Shown here in pieces: positions 52,023 to 61,178 of a stretch of DNA of 64,000 nt. The DNA is from BCD1 sp965230565. GTDB taxonomy: Bacteria; Bacteroidota; Bacteroidia; Chitinophagales; Saprospiraceae. Under the pieces are notes generated by a model that worked only from the letters and a program-made list of their open reading frames with translations, was not told the origin of the DNA and did not search any database. Position numbers and translations under genes: made by a program. The stretch lies in contig CBDDLH010000012.1 of assembly GCA_965230565.1 (NCBI GenBank), forward strand, positions 186,001-250,000, read 5' to 3'. Within the stretch, counting starts at the first letter, position 1. Each line of letters opens with the position of its first letter.

Positions 52023-54479
52023 TTACGTAATGTAATTTCCAATTTTTAATATCTCTGCAAATACACCGGCGGCAGTTACTTCAGCTCCGGCACCTGGTCC
52101 TCTGACGACCAATGGTCTTTCATTGTATCTGTCCGTTTTGAAAACGATCATATTATCGCTTCCATCCAAAGCGTAAAACGGATGATTTGAATCTACTGCT
52201 TCAAGGCCAATGCTTGCTTTCCCGTTGTCAAGTTTTGCGACCATTCGCAATACACAATTTTTCTCGGTTGCGTCTTTGAGTAATTTATCAAAGTAGTCAT
52301 CCGCTTTTTCAAGTTCAACAAAAAAGTCATCAACCGATTTTGCTTTTTGGCAAGCCTCCGGTAAAATGTTTTTGATCTCCACATCTTCGGCTTCTATGTT
52401 AAGTCCGGTTTCCCTGGCAAGGATGATGAGTTTCCTTCTTACGTCAATTCCATTAATATCAATTCTTGGGTCCGGTTCAGTGAAACCTTTTTCACCAGCT
52501 AGTTTAACTAATTGACTAAATTTTGTACCAGGTTTGAAACTATTAAAAATGAAAGACAATGAACCAGAAAGCACTCCTTCAATTTTTAATATGGTATCAC
52601 CACTATCGATCAGATCGTTCAAAGTTGAAATGACGGGAAGACCAGCTCCGACATTTGTCTCATACATAAATTGTACTCCTCTTCTGTTGGCAATATTTTT
52701 TAGACGAGTATATTGAAGGTAAGAAGATGAGGTAGCAATTTTGTTTGGAGTGGAAATAGATATACTCGAATCCAGGATAGATTCATAATGACCGGCAATC
52801 ATTTCATTGGCAGTATTATCCACGAAAATAGTATTGGAAAGATTCATATCTTTCATTTGTTCTATAAATCCCGGAATATTACTTACGATCTCTGATTTTT
52901 CCAGTGCTTTCTCCCATGTATTTAAATTAATGCCATCTTCGCTAAATGTCATCTTTTTGCTATTTGATAGTCCGATGACTTTTAATTCAATGGATTGTTG
53001 CGCTTTAAGGTGTTTCGCATGAGCTTTGATCTGTTTAAGCAATGTACTTCCTATAAGACCAACACCAATTATGAATAAGTGTAGCTCTTTAGTGTCCGAG
53101 AGGAAGAATGCTTCATGTAAAGCATTTAGTGCTTTGGCTTCATCAGGTCTGTCGATGACAACAGAGATATTTAGTTCGGAAGATCCCTGGGCAATGGCTG
53201 TAATGTTGATACCATTTTTACCAAGCGCCTGAAAAAGTCTCCCGGATATGCCCGGCCTGTATCGCATGTTTTGTCCTATGATGGCAATAACCGAAAGGTC
53301 GTCTTCCACCTTAACAGGATCGACCTTTCCGGAATTCATTTCATACTCAAAAGTTTTTTCAATTTGCCGCTTGGCTTTTTTTGCCATCGATGGTTGAATG
53401 GCAAAACTTATGGAATGCTCTGAAGATCCCTGGGTAATAAGGATTATATTGATGCCTGCATCTGCAAGTGATCCAAATAATCTGCCGGCAATTCCCGGAA
53501 CTCCAAAGAGACCGCTTCCCTGAAGTGTGAGTAACGCGATGTCTGTTATGGATGAAATTCCTTTGACAGGAAGATCGTTAGGATCTCCCTTATCGGTAAT
53601 GAGTGTTCCGGGATTATCAGGTTCAAAAGTATTTTTGATCTGAACCGGAATTTTTTTATTGAGTGCTGGCTGTAAGGTTGGCGGATAAATAACCTTTGCA
53701 CCGAAGTGAGACATTTCCATCGCTTCCGCATAAGTCATGGAAGGAATAGTAAATGCTTTTTTTACTTTTCTTGGATCAGCAGTGAGAACGCCATTTACAT
53801 CAGTCCAAATTTCCAGCAGGTCTGCATCAAGGGCAGCTGCCAATAATGAGGCTGTATAATCAGAACCCCCGCGGCCAAGGGTTGTTGTCAGCGTGCCTTT
53901 TGTAGAAGAGATAAAACCTGTTACAATTTGCACCTCCGGATGATTTCCGAAATATTCTTTGATATTGGAGAAAGTAAGATCCATCAGTACATTAGCTGAA
54001 CCAAAGTTTTTATCTGTTTTGATAATTTTTCTGGCATCCAGATAAGAGGATGGGATTCCGGCTTGTTGCAGTGCAGCCTGGATGATGTAGCACGAATTCC
54101 GTTCTCCAAAACTCAGCACATAATCCATTGTACGGGGAGAGGCTTCCCTGACCAGAAAAATACCATGAAGTAAATTTTTGAGTACCTCGTGATTTTTTTC
54201 CAGTTTTGGTTTTGAAAGTTCTACGTTTTCTTTGGTGAGCAGATCTTCAATGGCATCCATATGCCTCTGGCTGAATTGCTCAAAAAGTTCCAGATATGTT
54301 TCATCACCCTTCGAAGCTAGTGAACTCATTTCAATTAATGAATCCGTAACTCCGCCGAAAGCTGAAAATACTACTGCAAATTTTTCTCCTTGTGCGTAAT
54401 AGCTCTTTAAGATGTCCATGATCATCCGAATGCGCTCTGGTTTGGCAACGGAAGATCCTCCGAATTTTAATACCTTCAT
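52023..54479 (-). CDS. thrA: Bifunctional aspartokinase / homoserine dehydrogenase I
   Basis: First and third steps of threonine/methionine synthesis in one 818-residue chain. N-terminal aspartokinase: KFGGSSVAKPERI (catalytic Lys), FSAFGGVTDSLIEMS, GRGGSDYTASLLAAAL. Two ACT domains follow (about 310-460, VPGIAGRLFGSLADAGINIILITQGSSEHS and GISGRLFQALGKNGINITAIAQGSSELN) and mediate threonine feedback. The C-terminal homoserine dehydrogenase (465-818) has IIGVGLIGSTLLKQI, FVDNTANEMIAGHYES and GLPVISTLNDLIDSGD...GVLSGSLSFIFN. Head of the thr operon. Confidence 0.96.
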   Translation of the reverse strand: MKVLKFGGSSVAKPERIRMIMDILKSYYAQGEKFAVVFSAFGGVTDSLIEMSSLASKGDETYLELFEQFSQRHMDAIEDLLTKENVELSKPKLEKNHEVLKNLLHGIFLVREASPRTMDYVLSFGERNSCYIIQAALQQAGIPSSYLDARKIIKTDKNFGSANVLMDLTFSNIKEYFGNHPEVQIVTGFISSTKGTLTTTLGRGGSDYTASLLAAALDADLLEIWTDVNGVLTADPRKVKKAFTIPSMTYAEAMEMSHFGAKVIYPPTLQPALNKKIPVQIKNTFEPDNPGTLITDKGDPNDLPVKGISSITDIALLTLQGSGLFGVPGIAGRLFGSLADAGINIILITQGSSEHSISFAIQPSMAKKAKRQIEKTFEYEMNSGKVDPVKVEDDLSVIAIIGQNMRYRPGISGRLFQALGKNGINITAIAQGSSELNISVVIDRPDEAKALNALHEAFFLSDTKELHLFIIGVGLIGSTLLKQIKAHAKHLKAQQSIELKVIGLSNSKKMTFSEDGINLNTWEKALEKSEIVSNIPGFIEQMKDMNLSNTIFVDNTANEMIAGHYESILDSSISISTPNKIATSSSYLQYTRLKNIANRRGVQFMYETNVGAGLPVISTLNDLIDSGDTILKIEGVLSGSLSFIFNSFKPGTKFSQLVKLAGEKGFTEPDPRIDINGIDVRRKLIILARETGLNIEAEDVEIKNILPEACQKAKSVDDFFVELEKADDYFDKLLKDATEKNCVLRMVAKLDNGKASIGLEAVDSNHPFYALDGSDNMIVFKTDRYNERPLVVRGPGAGAEVTAAGVFAEILKIGNYIT

Positions 54480-54630
54480 TACTGTGAAAATTTTGACTGG
54501 TCAGGCTGTGACTTGCAAAAGTATATTTTTTTTAGGAGTAATGCTATATGGCCCACGTTTCAGTATTTAAAGAATTAAGCTGAAGTGGAATCTCTAAAGG
54601 CCGGCATTTGGTGAAATTTGCGATAAGGGA

Positions 54631-54795
54631 TTAAAACAGTATATTTACAATAATGATGGTTTTCCCTCTTTTTATAAACCTGAAATTTGAAAAGCAAATG
54701 AAAAACTTAGCATACCTACTTTCCTTTCTTTTAATCTTTTTATCATTTAATGCTTGGATGAATTCTTGGAAATCGATATTGAATATATTTGACAT
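54631..54795 (-). pseudogene. Truncated nucleotidyltransferase remnant (54 codons)
   Basis: The ORF begins MSNIFNIDFQEFIQALNDKK, which reads like the start of a nucleotidyltransferase family protein usually continuing with a VLVGGYAV-type strand. Here the sequence after Lys20-Ile21 turns into unrelated low-complexity codons (KRKESRYAKFF...) and stops. The start codon overlaps the stop of the upstream 71-codon ORF (TAATG). I infer that a deletion removed the catalytic part of a former partner. Confidence 0.55.
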
Positions 54796-55010
54796 TAACA
54801 GGCCAATTTTCTAGTTGAAAAAATAGTTTTATTAAGCCTGGGGGGGTTATTGAGTTTAAAATTGTAGGCAATACTTATAAGATAATATGCAGCTGTTAGT
54901 CGTTCTTTTACAGATTTTTTTCGCCAATAATTAAATTGATTATCAGCTTCTTTGAATGTTTGAGTTTTGAATTTTGCTCGATCAAGTCGATATGAAGTAT
55001 TTTTTTCCAT
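54795..55010 (-). CDS. Small conserved protein, orphan partner of a lost nucleotidyltransferase
   Basis: 71 residues: RLDRAKFKTQTFKEADNQFNYWRKKSVKERLTAAYYLISIAYNF...PRLNKTIFS. The pattern EADN-x-YW-x-KS-x-ERL-x-AAYYL resembles a small bacteroidotal protein often encoded just upstream of a nucleotidyltransferase in two-gene toxin-antitoxin-like modules. Its partner here is broken (see 54631-54795). The role, if any remains, is unknown. It lies 14 bp downstream of ybeY. Confidence 0.6.
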   Translation of the reverse strand: MEKNTSYRLDRAKFKTQTFKEADNQFNYWRKKSVKERLTAAYYLISIAYNFKLNNPPRLNKTIFSTRKLAC

Positions 55011-55024
55011 CGTTTTAAAATTGT

Positions 55025-55492
55025 TTAAAGCATTGCCAGCGCCTCATTTTCCTTCTTCCTCATAATGGATTTTTCTTCCTCAGTTTTATCACCATATCCA
55101 CATAAATGCAGCACCCCGTGGATGATAACCCGGTGTAATTCGTCTGAAAAGGAGGTTTCAAATTTACGGGCATTTTCTTCCACTCTTTCCACACTAATGA
55201 AGATGTCACTGTGGATAAGGGGAGGGTCTGAATAAGGAAAAGTGATGATATCGGTAAGTGTGTCGTGGTTGAGGTATTCGACATTTATTTTGTGCAGGTA
55301 TTCATCACCGCAAAGGATGAAATTGATCTGGCGGAGTGTTTTTTCTTCTCTGGAAATAATAGATTTTACCCAATCGGATACAGCAGGTTGTTGACTGAGA
55401 ATAAAATCTGTATCTTCTGAAAAAAACTGGATAGGTGTTGGGCTGCTGTCTTCTAAACTTTCGTCAAATTCCGGAAAAAAATCTTCAGACAT
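55025..55492 (-). CDS. ybeY: Endoribonuclease YbeY (rRNA maturation)
   Basis: A 155-residue metallo-endoribonuclease acting in 16S rRNA 3' maturation and ribosome quality control. LHRVIIHGVLHLCGYGDKT carries the first two zinc His (H-x3-H), while the third ligand position, His in the common GYDH, is occupied by Gly-Asp. This variant is frequent in Bacteroidota as far as I know. NVEYLNHDTLTDIITFPY is the second family signature. The start overlaps the anti-sigma-type gene by one base. Confidence 0.9.
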   Translation of the reverse strand: MSEDFFPEFDESLEDSSPTPIQFFSEDTDFILSQQPAVSDWVKSIISREEKTLRQINFILCGDEYLHKINVEYLNHDTLTDIITFPYSDPPLIHSDIFISVERVEENARKFETSFSDELHRVIIHGVLHLCGYGDKTEEEKSIMRKKENEALAML

Positions 55493-55932
55493 TAGCGGAT
55501 TTTGAATTGCATTTCTACAGTTCTTCCATTATTGGAGTATTTCATGTTGTCCGAAAGTTCACGCATGATTAAAACCCCTCGGCCACCGCATTCTTCGATA
55601 TTTTCAGTGCAACAGGGGTCGCTGACATTATTAGGATCAAAGCCCCGGCCCTGGTCTGATACGCTGATAGTCAATTTGTTTTTCAACCTGCGTAATTGTA
55701 TCTGAACTTTTTTGGATTCGTCTTTAGAGTTGCCATGGATGATGGCATTATTTACGGCTTCGGTAAGACTAATAAGAATGTTGCCATATTGATTAGGACT
55801 TAGTTTAAATTCTTCTACGAGTTTTTGTACAAAGCCATCAATCATTGAAATGTTTCTTGGATTCGATCTCAATTCAAGGCTTAATAATCCCGCTCTCACC
55901 ATGTAATTAGAAGTTTTTGTTTGTAAATTCAA
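55492..55932 (-). CDS. Anti-sigma-factor-type ATP-binding protein (RsbW-like)
   Basis: A 146-residue GHKL ATPase without kinase His: N box LISLTEAVNNAIIHGNS, G1 SDQGRGFDPNN, G2 ECGGRGVLIMRELSD. It matches HATPase_c_2 serine kinases that phosphorylate anti-anti-sigma factors in partner-switching systems. No anti-anti-sigma or sigma gene is adjacent. The 55933-56269 gap upstream holds the DUF4175 terminator and otherwise AT-rich sequence. Confidence 0.85.
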   Translation of the reverse strand: MNLQTKTSNYMVRAGLLSLELRSNPRNISMIDGFVQKLVEEFKLSPNQYGNILISLTEAVNNAIIHGNSKDESKKVQIQLRRLKNKLTISVSDQGRGFDPNNVSDPCCTENIEECGGRGVLIMRELSDNMKYSNNGRTVEMQFKIR

Positions 55933-56186
55933 AGCAAATAATGTGCCAACTGAAATAACACGTTAGGGCCGAATATGTTCAAGAAGAATATGTGTAGGAT
56001 TATGGCGTGTGGTTTTTTTATACCGTGTTTAATTTCACAACGCGATTACAAATCTAAGGGTTTTTCAACAATAAATCAAGGGCTCAAGGCATTGTAGGCC
56101 TTGATTTGGGGTTGTTTTCGTTAAAAAAACACTAAGTCAAGAGTTGAAGTTTATTTCATATTTGGAAAAATTACCAATAACAAAAT

Positions 56187-56239
56187 ATTAAAAAAGTAAA
56201 GGGAAATTATATGGTGTCTTTTCCAATATAATTTCCCTT
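56187..56239 (-). terminator. Terminator of the DUF4175 gene
   Basis: 14-bp perfect stem (aagggaaattatat 56199-56212 with 56226-56239) and a T-run on the minus strand. Confidence 0.9.
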
Positions 56240-56269
56240 AATTAAAGATTTGAAGAAAAATATTAAAAA

Positions 56270-59200
56270 TTAATTTCCTTTCATGGAGTTGAAATATTCG
56301 TCAACCAACTGCTTGTAATAAGGTTTCAGTGACGGAGAAACGGTCTTATATAATTCTATTTCAGCTTCCCGCTTTTTAATATATTCCTGAAGTGACGGAG
56401 GCATTTCTCTCTTGAATTGTTCGGCTACTTCAGCTTTACGTTTTTTATCAAACTCACGTTCACGCTCAGCTTTTTCATGTTGTAGTAACCTGTTGAGAAT
56501 GTCCTGTTGGCGCTTCATCATTTCATTAGTAAGCTTCTTGTTTACCAGGTCTGTTTCCACCTTATTCATCTGATCTATAAGATCCTGTAATTCTTTACTG
56601 CCCTTACCTTGTTGTTGTAATTCTTTTTGTTTTTCTCTCAGGGCCTTCCTCAATGCTGCCTGTTTTGCGGCCATTTGAGCAAATTCTTTACTACCGCCTC
56701 CCTGGCCTTTTTTCATATTCTCCAGCATTTGCTTCATTTCTTCGTTCATCTTTTCCTGTCCCTTACTGATCTTATCTTTCGGCGAACCGCTGGACCCCTG
56801 GCCACCAGGTTTATTACACATTTGGGAACCGGGCATCATACTCGACATTTGCTGTTGCATCTGATTCATGGCTTCACTGAGCATCAGAGCAAGATCGTTC
56901 AGGTTCTTCATGCTGCGTTGTTGGTGATCAGTGGCTTTTGGAACCTGTCTTTCTTCCAGTTCAGAAATACTCTTCTTCATATTGCCCTTGATCTCTCCTA
57001 CCTTTTCCGTAACAAAGGATTCGATCTGCATGACGCGTTTGCTCAATGCCTGAAGGCTGTCTTCCACCAGTTTGAAATCATCCTGTAATTTGAATTGCTC
57101 CTGAACAAGTTGAATATATCTCGGAGTATTAATTTCCACCAAGCCAAAGTTATCCATCAGTTCTTCCTGATCAAAAGACAAGTTCACCAGGTTTTCCAAT
57201 AATTGACGAAGCGCTTTCATATCTTCTTCCATTTGCTCCATTTCTCCGGCTTGCATTTCCATAGACATAGACTGAGCCATTTGTTTCATTTTTTCAGAAG
57301 CGCCTTTCTGGGATTCAGAAGCTTTTTTGTTTTCATTTTGCTGAAGTTGTTCCTGACTTTCATTCATCTGCTGTTCTATGTTCTCCATATCCTGGTCATG
57401 GTCCCCGATGTTTTTAGGACTCTCCAGCTCTTCGTTTTTCTTTTTGGTCTCCTCCATCTGTTTTTCAATGTCCTCAAATTTCTCCTGGATTTCTTCCTGT
57501 TTTTCCTGGAGCTCTTCCTGGGACATTTCCTCATTTTCAGTTTGCTCACTCAGTTCTTCCTGCTCTTCCGCCAGTTCTTCCAGATCCTCAATGGCATCCT
57601 GCATTTCTTTTTCTACTTCCAGTTGTTTATAAAGTTCAAGCAGGCGATCCAGTTCTTTTTCCATTTCCTCGTCATTCATCTCCATTTCTTCCATCATCTC
57701 GAGAGCGGAATCTTTTTCAAGTTCCTGCATCAGCTCTTCGATCTGCTTCATGAGCTCTTTCATCTCTTCACTGATAACCTCTTCGAAAAGCTGCTGGAGT
57801 TGCTCTTGCTTTTCCATGATGTTCTCATCAGTCTCAGTGAACTCCTCCTGATTTTTCATATTCTCCTCAAAAGCTTCTTGAGCTTCCTTGAACTGTTCTT
57901 CCAGCTCTTTTTGTCTTTCCAGAAGTTTTTCCAGTTCCTCTTTACTCTTCCAGTCGAGTTCTTTTTCCTGCAGGAGCTTTTCCCGCATTTGCTTCATCTC
58001 TTCCTGGAGTTTCTTAGATTCCTCAATGGCCTTAGCAAGATCATCTTTGATCTTTTCGTCATTTTTGTCAGCCATAGCTTCAAACTCCTCAACGGTTGGA
58101 ACTGAATAAACCATCGTTCCTGTGCGGGAAGATTTACTTCCGTTTACACCGTCATTATCATAAACTTCAAAGAAGAATGTTACTTCATCACCCGGTGCCA
58201 GTTCAACATTATTAAGATCAAAAGTATAGTCGTAACGTACTTTTTTATTATCCGGATTTTTTACCGGAATAGTCTGAAGCGGCTCTTCTGAATCGTCTTC
58301 ATGTTTAACCCTGTAATTGAAACTCAGACTTGTCAGACCGTAATCATCTGAAGCGTCACCAACAAAAAAGAACAGTTTTTTATCCGTACTGTCCTGGAAT
58401 TGTTCAACACTGATCTCCGGGTAGAGATCGGGGATTACAGAGATAGAATAACTGATAGAATCCGAAAGTGGAAGTGATTCATTGGAGACGTATAACTTAT
58501 AGGATTGATCCTTTAAAACCCTTTTTTTATGGGAAAAAAGATCGTCATCAAAACGCTTGGCATCAAAAGGAGTTTCACCTGAAAATGCCAGTTTGATGGA
58601 TGAAGTATTGAGTGCATTAAATACCCAGTTGATATTCGTGCCGGCAGGAACCACGAGATCGCCAACGCTATTGAGTTCTTCATCTTTACGTTTTGTATAG
58701 GCAGGATAATCCAGCGAGACATCAAATCCGGCGATGTTGGGTTTTTTCAATACATTCAGCGTATAATCTTTGGAGTCAACTCCACTGGAGAATAATTTGA
58801 ACTCCGTTTCTTTTTGAACATTGCTGAACCGGTAACTGAAAGAGTCAACGGCAACTTTGGTCATTCGGTATTGATAGTTATCTACATTGATAAAAACTTC
58901 ATTTGGAAATTCATCGCCTTCAATTTTTACACCCAACGGGTAATCATCAAATTGAACAACACGGAGATCCTCATCATCAATAATGAAAGAAAAAGGATCC
59001 GGTTTTTTGAAATCTTCATTATTCTTTATCAGACGATTGGTGCTTTCCTTGATCAGGCTAGGGGCTGCGAATAAAATGATCAGCAACAATAAAAGCGGAG
59101 GTAACGCATAGCGCAGATACTTCCTGTTATGGCTGAGATTGATGGCTGACTTGAATGGAACGATTTTTATTTTATCGGATTTTTGATCGATACTGGCCAG

Positions 59201-59593
59201 GATCAAATCTTTTTGGGAAGAATTACTTTCTGCCTGAATCCTGAGTTGAAGGATGTTCAGCAGTTTATCTTTTACATCAGCAAAATGATCACCGATGATG
59301 CTTGCAGCTTGTTCGTGAGAAATAACTTTACCCAGGCGGAAGTATTTAAGCAGGGGAGTGAAAACCCAATATCCCAATGCTCCTATGCTGATAAGCAAAA
59401 AAGAATAGAACAACAGTTTACGTACTCCTGAATCAAAGTAGAAATAATTTTCCAGCAAACTAATACCCAGGAAAAGTAACAAAATTAACCCTACACTGTA
59501 GAGACTACCCCGAATTAAACGGTTGAGGTAGAACTTACGAATGAAAGAGTCCAGTTTTTCTATAAGCAGCGTATAATTATCCTTAACGTTCAT
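56270..59593 (-). CDS. DUF4175 family giant membrane/coiled-coil protein
   Basis: 1107 residues, conserved in Bacteroidota. Two membrane segments near the N-terminus (about 27-46 and 52-75), a third at about 160-185, an extracytoplasmic beta-domain region (about 190-520, including KKLFFFVGDASDDYGL and GDEVTFFFEVYDNDGVNG), then ~450 residues of extremely Glu/Gln/Lys/Met-rich coiled coil, and a Met/Gln/Gly-rich tail region. Function unknown; a scaffold or envelope role is likely from architecture. The coiled-coil codon bias creates long antisense ORFs which are not genes. Confidence 0.85.
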   Translation of the reverse strand: MNVKDNYTLLIEKLDSFIRKFYLNRLIRGSLYSVGLILLLFLGISLLENYFYFDSGVRKLLFYSFLLISIGALGYWVFTPLLKYFRLGKVISHEQAASIIGDHFADVKDKLLNILQLRIQAESNSSQKDLILASIDQKSDKIKIVPFKSAINLSHNRKYLRYALPPLLLLLIILFAAPSLIKESTNRLIKNNEDFKKPDPFSFIIDDEDLRVVQFDDYPLGVKIEGDEFPNEVFINVDNYQYRMTKVAVDSFSYRFSNVQKETEFKLFSSGVDSKDYTLNVLKKPNIAGFDVSLDYPAYTKRKDEELNSVGDLVVPAGTNINWVFNALNTSSIKLAFSGETPFDAKRFDDDLFSHKKRVLKDQSYKLYVSNESLPLSDSISYSISVIPDLYPEISVEQFQDSTDKKLFFFVGDASDDYGLTSLSFNYRVKHEDDSEEPLQTIPVKNPDNKKVRYDYTFDLNNVELAPGDEVTFFFEVYDNDGVNGSKSSRTGTMVYSVPTVEEFEAMADKNDEKIKDDLAKAIEESKKLQEEMKQMREKLLQEKELDWKSKEELEKLLERQKELEEQFKEAQEAFEENMKNQEEFTETDENIMEKQEQLQQLFEEVISEEMKELMKQIEELMQELEKDSALEMMEEMEMNDEEMEKELDRLLELYKQLEVEKEMQDAIEDLEELAEEQEELSEQTENEEMSQEELQEKQEEIQEKFEDIEKQMEETKKKNEELESPKNIGDHDQDMENIEQQMNESQEQLQQNENKKASESQKGASEKMKQMAQSMSMEMQAGEMEQMEEDMKALRQLLENLVNLSFDQEELMDNFGLVEINTPRYIQLVQEQFKLQDDFKLVEDSLQALSKRVMQIESFVTEKVGEIKGNMKKSISELEERQVPKATDHQQRSMKNLNDLALMLSEAMNQMQQQMSSMMPGSQMCNKPGGQGSSGSPKDKISKGQEKMNEEMKQMLENMKKGQGGGSKEFAQMAAKQAALRKALREKQKELQQQGKGSKELQDLIDQMNKVETDLVNKKLTNEMMKRQQDILNRLLQHEKAEREREFDKKRKAEVAEQFKREMPPSLQEYIKKREAEIELYKTVSPSLKPYYKQLVDEYFNSMKGN

Positions 59594-60125
59594 CTGTCAA
59601 AAGCTTTTGTAAAAAGACAGCTTTCATGCCTGTCGGATGCATGAAACACCAAAAATACACAGGTTTTTAATTATGAAAGACTATTGGATAGTTAGACTTT
59701 TAAAGGAGGATTACTTTCAAGGGTAAAAAATAAAGGTCCAAAAGTCTATTCGTCTAAAGGTCTAAACATCTATTACGATTAACGTGCAATTTATTAAAAA
59801 GATTTGTGTGGTGCCAGATTTAAGTGTTTTTTAGCGTAAACCGGACCATTTTGAGGCAAGCTTCATTGAAAATAGTGAAAAACATCTAAGTCATTGATCA
59901 TCAACAGGAGTTGAGGGTGTTGTTTAGATGATTAATAAGAGGACATGAGTTTAAGTTCAGGTTGTGGAAAAATGATTGTTATAATTAAGTAACAAAAACT
60001 TTACATGAAGCTTAAATTGTAATATATTGCACCCTTAAGTAAAGAAGAGTTTAAAAAGTTTCTTCCAAAACAAGTTATAAATTCCATTCGCTGAAAAAGT
60101 GAAATAATACTATACCCTCATTGAT
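59594..60125. other. Gene-free region upstream of deoC
   Basis: A divergent promoter gap. It contains short direct repeats of the type 'gtctaaa' near 59740-59775. No ORF, hairpin terminator or known RNA signature stands out. Confidence 0.5.
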
Positions 60126-60767
60126 ATGAACCTGGCGAGTTTTGTTGAACATACTATTTTGAAGGCGGATTGTACGAAGGAAGCCATTGAAAATATTTGC
60201 CAAGAGGCACTGGAACACGACATTTATGCTGTCTGTATTCCACCATATTGGGTAAGTCATGCAGCCCAGATTCTCGAAGAAAAACCTCCAAAATTAGCCA
60301 CTGTTATTGGTTTCCCAATGGGGTATTCGGCTACTGCTGCTAAGGTAGAAGAAATTAAAAGAGCCATTGATGACGGAGCTGATGAAGTAAACGTGGTTAT
60401 CAACCTGTCTGCTATTAAAGCTGGTAACTGGAATTATGTTTATAATGATATTAACAGCGCTACTACTGCTGCTCACCTGAGAGGAAAAATTATCAAAATA
60501 ATACTTGAGGTTGCTTTACTTTCTGAAGAAGAAATAAAAAAGGCCTGCGAAATCTGCCAGGAACTCGATTGTGATTTTATAAAAACCTCCACAGGTCTAA
60601 GTGGCGTTGAAACCACTCCTGAAAGCATATCTTTATTAAAATCCTGCCTAAATGAAAAAGTGAAAATCCAGGCTTCCGGAGGTGTCAGAACAAAGGAAAC
60701 TGCACAGTCATTGATCGATGCCGGAGCACATCAGATTGGAACATCAACAGGTCTGGCTATTTTATAA
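60126..60767 (+). CDS. deoC: Deoxyribose-phosphate aldolase
   Basis: Cleaves 2-deoxyribose-5-phosphate to glyceraldehyde-3-phosphate and acetaldehyde in deoxynucleoside breakdown. 213 residues, TIM barrel: VEHTILKADCTKEAIENIC, VATVIGFPMGY-like ATVIGFPMGYSAT, DEVNVVINLSAIKAG, CDFIKTSTG (Schiff-base Lys), VKIQASGGVRTKETA. The alternative class with shorter N-terminus fits its length. Confidence 0.95.
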   Translation: MNLASFVEHTILKADCTKEAIENICQEALEHDIYAVCIPPYWVSHAAQILEEKPPKLATVIGFPMGYSATAAKVEEIKRAIDDGADEVNVVINLSAIKAGNWNYVYNDINSATTAAHLRGKIIKIILEVALLSEEEIKKACEICQELDCDFIKTSTGLSGVETTPESISLLKSCLNEKVKIQASGGVRTKETAQSLIDAGAHQIGTSTGLAIL

Positions 60768-60832
60768 AACAAAACCTGCTTTTTTTAAAAAAATGTCTCT
60801 TCTTAAGAAAAAGAAGAGGTAGGAAGGTAATA

Positions 60833-60991
60833 TTATATTACATCAAACGCTTTAGCCATATAGGTACCTACAAATGGGAAAGCTAACCAGCACCATTCAG
60901 GTTTGAACATCAAAAGTGCAACCAGGGCTACTATGGAAACCAGGGTGAGAATCCAGTTGATTCCGACAGCGGAATTGTTACTTGTGCTCAT
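60833..60991 (-). CDS. 52-residue small membrane protein
   Basis: A short ORF, convergent with deoC: MSTSNNSAVGINWILTLVSI then VALVALLMFKPEWCWLAFPF and a short tail (VGTYMAKAFDVI). One or two hydrophobic segments separated by a KPEWCW turn. Its even codon use and clear membrane topology support a real gene; no family is known to me. Confidence 0.7.
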   Translation of the reverse strand: MSTSNNSAVGINWILTLVSIVALVALLMFKPEWCWLAFPFVGTYMAKAFDVI

Positions 60992-61178
60992 TTCGTTCAG
61001 ATTTTTTGTTTTGTAGAATGACGCAAAGCTAATATTTTCAGTTTAACATTTTAAAACCTCTTCTGGTTTTTTTGCTGCCATAATAGGATAATGTGCTTTT
61101 TAGGTATAATTAGACTATTTTTGTTAGTACCTGTCTTCTTTTTAATCCACCTGCAAACCCAAAATAATGATAAATTGA

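Noticed and set aside
57203..58105. 300-codon plus-strand ORF (Phe/Leu/His rich)
   Set aside because: Antisense shadow of the Glu/Lys/Gln coiled coil of the DUF4175 gene.
59690..59790. Direct repeats 'gtctaaa' near deoC as regulatory sites
   Set aside because: Irregular spacing and sequence typical of decayed low-complexity DNA.
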